Assembly (NCBI RefSeq): GCF_900107975.1
Contig: NZ_FNVF01000002.1
Span: forward strand, 573,178 to 637,177
DNA: 64,000 bases
Direction: 5' to 3'
Origin: Paenibacillus sp. UNC499MF
GTDB lineage: Bacteria > Bacillota > Bacilli > Paenibacillales > NBRC-103111
Below, piece by piece: positions 8,824-17,300 of the stretch. Under the pieces are notes generated by a model, which was given only the letters and a program-made list of their open reading frames with translations, made no database searches and was not told where the DNA came from. A program made the translations under genes and the position numbers. Within the stretch, counting starts at the first letter, position 1. Each line of letters begins with the position of its first letter.

Positions 8824-11800
8824 TTATTTCTTTACAAAGTTTACTTCCTTCGAAGTAACGCGGAATTCGTCGGCTTCGAATGAAATGTTTTTGCCGGTAA
8901 ATGTCATGTTGCCGCCGACCAGAGTCACTTCTCCGTTGGGACCGAAAACGAATTTGGAGGAGCTATTTTCAAACTGGACACTGAACTGCCCGGTCTTTTC
9001 GTCTTCGAGCTTAATCACGTAATCCTTGGATTTGGTTACGATCGGGGCAAGCTGGGAATTCAGTTGGACACTCTCGTCGGTAAACTGAAGGCTCCGGTCA
9101 TGTGGCGCATTATTGGTGACATAGCGGTAATCCAGCCCGCCGTTATATTTCAGCTCGTAGGCACGGCCAGTATTGTAATCAATCCGATTGATCGTTAACG
9201 GGTTTGTACCTCCGTCACCTTCACCAATTACTCGCCTAGGAAGAGCGTGCTCGCCTTCATTGAGGAAATCGGTAATCATCTTTTCGTGGATGTCGCCGAG
9301 CTTAAACTGGTAGGCAATATAATTGGTTTTTTCCTTAGTCAAGATTTGTCTCTTGTCATCGGTCCAATAAAGGAGATTGCCTTTGCTGTCCTTGCTCTGC
9401 TCCTTGGCTTCGACCTTCGCCGTAATCCATCTGAATTGTTTGTCCTGAATTTCCATGAAGTTGACGAATTGTCCGACGTCGGCATCTTTGCCGAGTGTTT
9501 TCAGCCTGGATACGGTCAGGTTGCTGATGTATCCGTCCTCAGCCGTAATAGTCGTGACGGCAAGCAGCTCGGCGGCAATCCGGCCGGCTCCTTCGATATC
9601 GAAATTGTGAAGGAACATTTTACCCTTCTCGCTATCGACCAGCACTTCGTTTTTACCGTTCGTGATTAGCGCTTTCCGGGCTTTCAGGGTCCCGTCCAGG
9701 GAAACCGAAAACGGAGCGGAGCCGAAGCTTTGATGCCCGGCCCAGATGCCGATGTTGGGAAAAACGCGGAAGGCCAGATCACCGGTACCGATGGTAAGAT
9801 CGGAGCCGACAATATGGCCGTTCTTGAATTGGGATTGCTCGATTTCGGCCGTTACCGCATGCATGGCCCGCGTATAAAAGTTGCCGTAATAGTCAAAGCG
9901 GGAAGGGGCATTGGCCCAAACGGAAGAGCCGATAGCCACTCCGTCTTTGTCCACTTTGAATACTTGGTTGCCTTCTCCGGCCTGGAAATTGCCTTTCATG
10001 AACAAGTCGCCGTCGAGCGAGGTGTACAGTGTTTTCTCGAAGCCGTTGGTCCGTTTACGCTCCAGCGTAAGCCCGTTCTCGCTATCTAGCGTCACTTTGT
10101 TGACGATAGTGGACGTGAGGGAACAGTCTTGCGTATCGAAACGGTTGATCGTGAGGCCGAAACGGTCGGGCTTCTCCTCGATAAGGCCGATTTTCATCAC
10201 TTCGCGGTCGCAGCGGTCCGTAATGGTCGTTTTGGCGCCTTCGGTCAGCCAGATCCCGTCGTCGTCCCCGATGATGACCCGGTTGGTCGTCAAAATTTTA
10301 CCCATTAACCGCTCGGCTATAATTCCGTCCGGAGTAATGGCGGTCTCGTACCTCAGTCCGCCGGAGCGGGTGAGGGCAAGGGACCCGTGCGTCGCACGCA
10401 GGAAGCGGTTCGGATCGGCGGGATCGGTGATCGTAAGTCCGCTGCGGTCGAGGGTGACATACTCGTTGTTGGCCATGTTAATTTCCTGGGTCACTTTGTT
10501 CCAGAAATTTTCCATGAGCTGGCTGGTTTCGCTGGCGTCGATGACGGCTTTGCCCCAACGGTCTTTGTTATGGTTCAGCGTAGCGGAAGTTCCGATACTG
10601 GTCGCCATGAACTTTTCCATTTTTTTATAGGGGTCGGAAATATCTTTGACGTTCGCAATGGTTAAACCGACACTTCCGCTGCCGTAATCAAATGCCATTT
10701 CGATAATCCGCGCGGTTACCTTCGTCCTCATCTTCTCGTACTCAATCGTGACGGTGTCACCGAGAACAAGTTTGTCCCAATTGTGCTGTTCCTCGATAAT
10801 CTCCAGGAAGTTCACGATGTCGATATTGAAAAGCAGCTGAGGCTTCTGCATTTCACGGAATTTTTCCATCAGATCTTTGTACAGATCTTTGTCGTGAATA
10901 TAATTCTCATCCACAAATTCCTTCTCGATAATGAACGGGTTCAGCTCATTTAACTGGTCGGGCGTAAAATTTTGTTCCGCGGAAAGGAGCTTTTTGAGCG
11001 CCGTAATCTGCACCTCAATCTGATCCATTTGGTCCTGAAGACTCTTAATCTCCGCGGTTTTGGCTTCGATCTGCATTTCTTTGTGATCCAGGCTGTATTT
11101 ATTGATGAGCACGTCGTCATTGCCGGTGCCCGTAAATTCATCCTTGGTAATCGAAGCAATCTGGATAAAAATTTCCGTATCTTTTGGAGAGCCGCTAAGC
11201 TGTACGACGGATTGCACGGAACCGGAGATTTTACCGGATAAAACCCATTCGTTCGCGCTCAGCCGGGACGGCGTCCCGTTTACGGTTACGGAAAGGTTTG
11301 AGACATCCGAGACTTTGCAGAATACCGCATACCGGTTGACCGAAGATTTTAGCGTCGTAACGACAGATCGTGAAGGACCCGAGTATGTGAACTTCTCGAA
11401 CCACATGTTTTTATCGAACTGCTGGTTGTTCTTGAGTGAAGTAATCTGGGATTGCTCCATTTTGAGCGCATTCAGTTCGTTTTGTCTCGCGGATAAGGAT
11501 GCTTGAAGAGGTTCCTTCCGGTTCAGCAATGACTCGAATGTGCCTTTATTGACTTCTACCAGCTCATCGTAATCCAGCAGAGCGTGACAAAGCGAATCGG
11601 ACATATAGTCGCTTTGCTGAAGGACCTTTCTGGCGGCATTGCGCCTGAACGGATACAGAAAATAGCTGAGATCCTGGATGTAAGGCTGCCCGGTCGGATT
11701 CACTCTTTCGATGGACAAGCCTTCCTTTCCGTAGCCCTTAAGCCGCGTCACCATCTCGTCGGCCTTGGATTCCCGGCCCATCCGTTTGAGGTAATGGCCG

Positions 11801-12420
11801 TAGGAAAACTTCAAACCTTTGTTCAGGCCGTACAGCTCCGGCTTCATCAGACTCACCTTGCGGTTGACCGTATCCCATTCGACGATGGCGTTGTAAGTCT
11901 CGGCGACTTGATAGACGGCATCGAGCACCGTATTGCTGGAAAACTCGAAATCGCGGTAAGCAAGCTCGAAATCGGCGTCGATATAACCGACGCTCCATAC
12001 CGTCCGGGACAAAAGGTCATTCATAATCTGACCCGCGTGATAGGAGACCTGTTTGTAATCTTTCAGCATTTTATCCGAAAGCTCGTAAGCCAGAGAGTAG
12101 GCCGTTACCGTTCTCCGGTCGCCATTATCCTCCATCTCGTCGCTGGGGGAGGTGATGATATACCATTCCTCGCTGTCTCCAAGAACGACTTTCAGCAGAT
12201 ACCGTTCTTTAATTAACGGAATATGTTCGTTGGGAACAAGCTGGTGATGAACGTCCACCTCGTACGGCAGTTGGATACGGATATCATTAAGAGCATTCAG
12301 CTTAATGTTCTGCTGGGGAGGATAGGCCTCGCTGAGCTTCGCGATAATTTCCTTGTCCGGTTTGGCCAGAAAAATTTGCGGCTTGATCGGTTTTTTGAGG
12401 AGATCGATTTCTCCAAACAC
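8824..12420 (-). CDS. Tail-associated protein Tal / prophage endopeptidase tail family
   Basis: Tal forms the tip below the distal tail ring. The 1198-residue protein starts at a GTG seven bases after GGAGG. The first 380 residues match the 'phage minor structural protein N-terminal' family, including the ring-domain phrases RYLLKVVLGDSEEWYIIT and NTVLDAVYQVAETYNAIVEWD. Residues about 305-340 and 450-490 are coiled-coil-like. The region 640-1000 is a long beta-helical stalk with GLTITDPADPNRF-type repeats, and the C-terminus holds short strands ending in ADEFRVTSKEVNFVKK. I see no clear peptidase or muramidase motif, so lytic activity is not supported by sequence alone. Confidence 0.85.
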   Translation of the reverse strand: MFGEIDLLKKPIKPQIFLAKPDKEIIAKLSEAYPPQQNIKLNALNDIRIQLPYEVDVHHQLVPNEHIPLIKERYLLKVVLGDSEEWYIITSPSDEMEDNGDRRTVTAYSLAYELSDKMLKDYKQVSYHAGQIMNDLLSRTVWSVGYIDADFELAYRDFEFSSNTVLDAVYQVAETYNAIVEWDTVNRKVSLMKPELYGLNKGLKFSYGHYLKRMGRESKADEMVTRLKGYGKEGLSIERVNPTGQPYIQDLSYFLYPFRRNAARKVLQQSDYMSDSLCHALLDYDELVEVNKGTFESLLNRKEPLQASLSARQNELNALKMEQSQITSLKNNQQFDKNMWFEKFTYSGPSRSVVTTLKSSVNRYAVFCKVSDVSNLSVTVNGTPSRLSANEWVLSGKISGSVQSVVQLSGSPKDTEIFIQIASITKDEFTGTGNDDVLINKYSLDHKEMQIEAKTAEIKSLQDQMDQIEVQITALKKLLSAEQNFTPDQLNELNPFIIEKEFVDENYIHDKDLYKDLMEKFREMQKPQLLFNIDIVNFLEIIEEQHNWDKLVLGDTVTIEYEKMRTKVTARIIEMAFDYGSGSVGLTIANVKDISDPYKKMEKFMATSIGTSATLNHNKDRWGKAVIDASETSQLMENFWNKVTQEINMANNEYVTLDRSGLTITDPADPNRFLRATHGSLALTRSGGLRYETAITPDGIIAERLMGKILTTNRVIIGDDDGIWLTEGAKTTITDRCDREVMKIGLIEEKPDRFGLTINRFDTQDCSLTSTIVNKVTLDSENGLTLERKRTNGFEKTLYTSLDGDLFMKGNFQAGEGNQVFKVDKDGVAIGSSVWANAPSRFDYYGNFYTRAMHAVTAEIEQSQFKNGHIVGSDLTIGTGDLAFRVFPNIGIWAGHQSFGSAPFSVSLDGTLKARKALITNGKNEVLVDSEKGKMFLHNFDIEGAGRIAAELLAVTTITAEDGYISNLTVSRLKTLGKDADVGQFVNFMEIQDKQFRWITAKVEAKEQSKDSKGNLLYWTDDKRQILTKEKTNYIAYQFKLGDIHEKMITDFLNEGEHALPRRVIGEGDGGTNPLTINRIDYNTGRAYELKYNGGLDYRYVTNNAPHDRSLQFTDESVQLNSQLAPIVTKSKDYVIKLEDEKTGQFSVQFENSSSKFVFGPNGEVTLVGGNMTFTGKNISFEADEFRVTSKEVNFVKK

Positions 12421-12432
12421 ATGTTCACCTCC

Positions 12433-13077
12433 TTAAGCCTGCAGCCTTTTAAATTCGTATCTGAACTGCAGCTTCCCGTTTCCGTTGATTTTAAGAATAT
12501 TGATTCCGTAAGGCAGCTCTAAATATTGGTCGTTAAAATTGGCGTACCGGTATTTAAGGGGGATGCTCGTTTCAATCTGCTCCCTGTCGCCGTGAATGTA
12601 CAGCTCTTCCTGATCCAGGAGGCTTGTAAACTTAAATTCCCTGTTGTGCTGAGACGTGTTGATAATGGAAAAGTCACCGGAGCCGTCCTTCGTAATCCAG
12701 ATCTCGGGTCGGATAGTGAGATCGCCCTTGTTCTCGATTTCGATAACCGGCTCCAGCAGAAAGCCGATTTCCCGAATAACGGGGCTGACGGCCCGGTCGT
12801 CCGTTTTCAGGAAGAAACGGAACTTAACCCGCGCATCGGTCAGCTGCGAATGTGTGTAAATATCCGGAATGGATCCCCCGTTGACGGCAGCCTTCCAGCC
12901 CGACCAGGAGACGCCTCCGTTCATGGATACATTCGTATACAAGGTCACGGAGGTCCCCGGCGGCTCGTCCGCGCTCCAGGTGAGCTTCGTTAATGCCCCG
13001 TTGCCGTCGAGCTGTATGGGCAATTCCTCGGATTCGTAATATCCGGTAAAGCCTGCTACATCAAGCCATGTCGCCAT
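12433..13077 (-). CDS. Distal-tail-like protein: beta-sandwich module plus Dit C-terminal domain
   Basis: About 214 residues. The ATG at 13077 with AGGTGATGA upstream is preferred to earlier in-frame codons. Residues 1-95 form a sandwich module (NVSMNGGVSWSGWKAAVNGG ... AVSPVIREIGF). The same module occurs in the protein at 414-3821 (SYSFDNGASWSAYEQIENGN ... SPKLFDFRIYF). Residues about 100-214 match the C-terminal domain of siphophage Dit proteins (GDLTIRPEIWITKDGSGDFS ... FNDQYLELPYGINILKINGN ... FRYEFK). With the upstream 193-residue gene carrying the Dit ring domain, the usual single Dit appears divided between two polypeptides. Confidence 0.7.
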   Translation of the reverse strand: MATWLDVAGFTGYYESEELPIQLDGNGALTKLTWSADEPPGTSVTLYTNVSMNGGVSWSGWKAAVNGGSIPDIYTHSQLTDARVKFRFFLKTDDRAVSPVIREIGFLLEPVIEIENKGDLTIRPEIWITKDGSGDFSIINTSQHNREFKFTSLLDQEELYIHGDREQIETSIPLKYRYANFNDQYLELPYGINILKINGNGKLQFRYEFKRLQA

Positions 13078-13088
13078 ATAATCATCAC

Positions 13089-13724
13089 CTACTCGATTTT
13101 TCCGAAAGGGCGGAATTGGCAGGGAGTCCCCTGTTCTTCCCAAGTTGCAATGGGGTAGGCGATCCAGGTGACGTTGTTGTCGACCGTTGCCGCTCCCTCG
13201 CTGGCAATCCAGTTCGGTTCGAAATTAAAAGAAAGCCCCGCTATCGTGCAAACAAAAAAGTACCCGTTGGGCACTTTGGGAACGACGATATCATGGTGGG
13301 CATAGTTTTTGGCGGGTGCCCAGGTCGTCGAGTTTTGGGTATCATCGACGGTCCCCTGCGCGGTCACGGGAAATGACGGCTCGTGAACGCCGCTGGTCCC
13401 GGGATGAGTGCACTTGTAATAGTGCCCGTTATCCACGGCGGGAACGACAAGATCGCCCGCCCGGTATCGGCGGAAGCTTTGCCATGCGGGCGCCGCCTCT
13501 CCGAAGCGGAGATTGATCCACCCGGCATAACCTCCGGCCTTGAGGTCGGTATTCCAAATGCGGTGGCCTTTCTTGTAAATCCCGCTTACCGGAATCGTAT
13601 CGGCAGCTTTCTCGCTCGCTTCATCAAGGATGCGAAAATTTTCCGCGAGGTCCAGAATGGTTTGATGCTGTTCGTCAGTCAGCTCCGGTCTAATGAGCTG
13701 CAAATGTTGAGTAAAAGTGGACAT
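13089..13724 (-). CDS. Tail protein with two tandem GTSG-EP-FP/W modules
   Basis: Residues 1-60 are helical (QLIRPELTDEQHQTILDLAE). They are followed by two copies of a 45-55-residue module: YRAGDLVVPAVDNGHYYKCT with HEPSFP and TVDDTQNSTTW, then NYAHHDIVVPKVPNGYFFVC with FEPNWI and TVDNNVTWIAY. This module is widespread in tail fibre and baseplate proteins of Gram-positive phages and resembles small carbohydrate-binding domains. The gene sits between the two halves of the distal tail protein. GGAGGTGCTTGA precedes the ATG. Surface binding is inferred; no binding residues can be assigned. Confidence 0.65.
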   Translation of the reverse strand: MSTFTQHLQLIRPELTDEQHQTILDLAENFRILDEASEKAADTIPVSGIYKKGHRIWNTDLKAGGYAGWINLRFGEAAPAWQSFRRYRAGDLVVPAVDNGHYYKCTHPGTSGVHEPSFPVTAQGTVDDTQNSTTWAPAKNYAHHDIVVPKVPNGYFFVCTIAGLSFNFEPNWIASEGAATVDNNVTWIAYPIATWEEQGTPCQFRPFGKIE

Positions 13725-13736
13725 TCAAGCACCTCC

Positions 13737-14318
13737 TTAATCGATCCATCTTTTGTTGGCGGGTACTGAGGCCCACGTTCTTTTTCGGGGATCGAGTATA
13801 ATTTTGTCCAGTTGATTGAGGATAACTCCGTTCAAGGTTCCCTGCTTAAATGCAGACTGTTCGATCCGAATCGGCGATTCATCCCATTCGTAGAGCCTTG
13901 AAGTGTACTTGGGGGAGTAGGCGTAAGGCCCGTCGCATCTCATCGTCAGGCGGATATAGCCTTGATTGGCCCCGTTGTGAAGAAGCTGGGAGCCGGAAAC
14001 CGGCATGCAGTAATAAATATGCTCGGGATTGGCTTCCGTATAAAACGGCTTGTAATAGTCCACGTTCAGCCAACGGGCGACTTTGCGAAGCTGTTCTTCG
14101 TCATAGCGGTTTTCAAATGCGAACGTCAGATCGAACGTCAATGGAGAAGAGGAAACACCTTGAAAATAAGGATGTGCCCGTCCGCGGACGCTGTCTTCCT
14201 GCAGGGAACGCTCGGCTAGAAACGTTTCTTCGTAAAAACCGGTATCCATGCCACAGTTAATGAGTCCCATATCGACCGAGTAGAGGCCGTCGAAATAAAA
14301 GTGCATCGCTTCCTTCAT
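13737..14318 (-). CDS. Distal tail protein (Dit) ring-domain protein
   Basis: The first residues (MHFYFDGLYSVDMGLINCGM) and the phrases LTFDLTFAFENRYDEEQLRKV, ARWLNVDYYKPFY and YIRLTMRCDGPYAYSP match the N-terminal ring domain of siphophage distal tail proteins. The usual C-terminal galectin-like domain is absent (193 aa instead of about 250) and appears in the gene at 12433-13077. The ATG overlaps the tape-measure stop codon (ATGA, 14315-14318), indicating translational coupling; a second ATG at 14306 has AAGGAAG upstream. It would form the hexameric hub between tail tube and tip. Confidence 0.75.
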   Translation of the reverse strand: MKEAMHFYFDGLYSVDMGLINCGMDTGFYEETFLAERSLQEDSVRGRAHPYFQGVSSSPLTFDLTFAFENRYDEEQLRKVARWLNVDYYKPFYTEANPEHIYYCMPVSGSQLLHNGANQGYIRLTMRCDGPYAYSPKYTSRLYEWDESPIRIEQSAFKQGTLNGVILNQLDKIILDPRKRTWASVPANKRWID

Positions 14319-17300
14319 GTCTGGATCCGAACTCCTCTCGCTTCAAGTCCGTTGATAAAGTCAAGCGCAAACCGTTTGCCGGCGCCCGGTTCCTTCACAT
14401 CGGCCGGAATGGTGATCTCCACCTTTTGGATGCTGGTGTTGGTATTCGACGCGGTCGCGAGGGCAAAAGGATTCAACCTGCCGAAGTCGAACGACTTCAC
14501 TCCGTCGATAATGGAGCGGGTCAGATCGACTACTTTCAAAAGGTTCGACGTATCCGATTGAGCCAGAACGATTTCCTTCTGGTCCAGCAGCGCTACTTTG
14601 GGCCCCGTGCCGAAGGAAGGGGTCATTCCCCCCGTGTCAAAACGGGCGGCTGCTTCAAGCTCCGCATGTGTATAGTCATCGGATTTGATCTTGTATTCTT
14701 CTCGTAAGTCAGCATTCTCCTTTGCGGCATCGAACCTTTGCCGATCGGATGACTGGGGATTTTCGTAGATTTCTTTATTTTTCAAATATTTATCAAAAAT
14801 CTTATCCGGCATATTGAACGGGTTTCGATAATTGTAAAGATCCACTCCACCCGGAGTTACGTAGGTTCCCGTCGCGGGATTGTATTGGATGTTAATTCCT
14901 CTGCGACGCAACTCCTCCATATATACCTGGTTGGCCTGATGGTACCCTTCCTTTTTCGAGGCGTCAGTTGTCTTGTTATAAGCTTCGCTGTTGCTCTGCA
15001 TATTTTTAAGAATCTCGTCTACCGAGAGCGGGGAGGAGATGGTAGGCTTATAACTCAGCTTCTCGACCTCTTTAAGCTTCCCGATCAGAACGTCGAGCTG
15101 CTTGATGAGATTGTTTTCGATACTGGCAGATGTTTGCATAAAAGTGGAAGCCATGGTTTCGGAAGTTGTTTGCAAATCCGTCGAAAACTGAGTGATTTTG
15201 CTGAGGAGATTATCCGAAATGTTAACACCGATCGTCGTCATATTGCCGTTGATGAAGGCGCTGAAAGCATTAAGCTCCTTAGTCGCTTCCGCAATATTTC
15301 CTTTCAGGATATCCGAACGAATCTGGGCGAATTTCTTCTCGTTATTGATTTGCTCCTCGTAGCGCTTCTCCTCGGCCTCTTTTCTATCATCCAGCTTGTC
15401 TTTTTCTTCCTCGAATTTCTTGTTTTCGAGCTGAGTTTCTTCATCAATGTATTTCTTTTTGTTATCTAGCTGTTCCTGAAGACTTTTCTTCTGCTGCTCC
15501 CGGTCGCGATTGGTCGTTAAATCTTCGATTTCGGCCGTTTTATCAGCCAGTTGTTTTTCCAGCTCGGCGACCTTGGCTTTGCCTTCAACGGTCGTATTCA
15601 GTGCACGCTTCTTAATCTCATTAATTAAGGCGTTTTTTTCCGAGGTCAGCTTGCCAAGCTGTTTGTTATAGTCATCCAGACTGGCTTTATCGTCGATGGC
15701 TTTGAGCTGCGCATTGATCAGATCCTCATGCTTGCGCATTTCTTCATCCAGCATGCTCATTTTTTCTTTATGAGCTTTTTCCAGTGCCTTGCTTTCTTTC
15801 TCAATTCCGTCCAGGGCGACTTCTTTTTGTTTGCCGTACATCTCTTTGTAAAAGCTGATGACTTCATCGGCCAGCTTGCCCGCCTGAGCTTTAAGACCTT
15901 GGCTTGTGCTGTTCAAGGCGATCTCAAGATCGAGCTGATTCTTGATGGAGGTTTGCAGCTGTTTGTTGAAATCCTCCCACTGAACCTCCGTCAAACCGGC
16001 GGTTTTCATCTGTTCCTCAAGGGTGAGCTGCACCTGCTTCTCCGCAGCAATCTTGCTCTGGATAATCGTTCCCTGGTTGATCATCTCTTTGCTGTAATCC
16101 GCCGTTCCTTCTTCCAAAGCTTCCATGCGTTTCTTGGAAACGTCCAGCATGTCCGAATATTTCTGAACCTCCAGCGCCGCTTCTTTAACGGTACTCTGTG
16201 CTCTTTTGTAAGCCGCTTCGCTGATCTCGTTCGATATGTTCATCGCCAGCTTTTCGTTTTCTTGGATGAGGTCTTTTTCCTTCTGAATCTGTTCGGGAGT
16301 CAGCTTGCCGGAGTTGATGTTGTCGCGGGAATTCTTTAACTCCGCGTCGATTTTTAATTTTTTTTCATTGGCAAGCAGAAGCTCGTTGCTTAAGTCCCTG
16401 CGGTAATTTTCACCGGTCTCCAGATGGGTTCCCATACTGTTCTTAATCTTTTCAATGGAACTGTCGAGATGCCCGAGCGAGTAGCTGAGACCGTCTTTGC
16501 GCAGACGAAGGAGGGAGTCGTACGAATTGTTCAGGGCTTCCGTCATCTCGTTAATTTTGTCACCGTTGGCGTTGTATGCGTTCTTGAGCATTTGAAGCTT
16601 ATCGAACAAGCGCTGCACTTCGTCCTGTTCCTGCTTGATCTGTTCAAGTTCCTTGTTCTTCGACTCGTTGGACCTTCCCTTGGCATCGTGTACTTGCTGG
16701 GAGCGGACTTCATACGATTCCATCACATCGGAGAATGACTTCGTTCCCTCGTTATTGGGGTCGAACCACGTATCGAAGTAATCCTGGTTGCTCAAGGAGC
16801 TTTTGTTAAAGCGTGCCCCTTCCGTGCGGACGGTATCGGCTTGTCCGCGCATCTTATCGTTCGCCGCATTAAGCTCTTCCAACGATTTCTTCTGGGACTC
16901 GTAGAGGCGGGTGGTTTCCGCAATCGCATCGTTATAGTTCTTGTTCTGTTCATGCAGCTTGATCTTCCGTTCGATCTGGTCATTGACGCGTTTGCGCGCT
17001 TCGTGTTCCTGATTGAACGTGGTGATAAGCTCCTTGGTCCTATCTTTCTCTTCCAGAGCGTCTTTAAGCGCTTCTTCTTGCTTGGCGGGGGAGGAGGCGG
17101 AGGAACTTCCGCTGCTCTTGTTTTTGCCGGATACCCCGAAAGAAGGGGAGTTGATGAGCTTCTTTAATGCTTCTATTTGTTCATTAATAGTGATGTAGCT
17201 TTCATAAGCATTTATAGCTCCATCGAATTTAGGATTGACTACAGCATCAACATAGCCTTGCTTTATAGCTCCCCATATACCCTTACTGGGAGTGTTAAAC

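Noticed and set aside
8824-12420. Lytic domain in the Tal protein
   Set aside because: No CHAP, NlpC/P60, LysM or muramidase motif can be seen despite the family name 'endopeptidase tail'.
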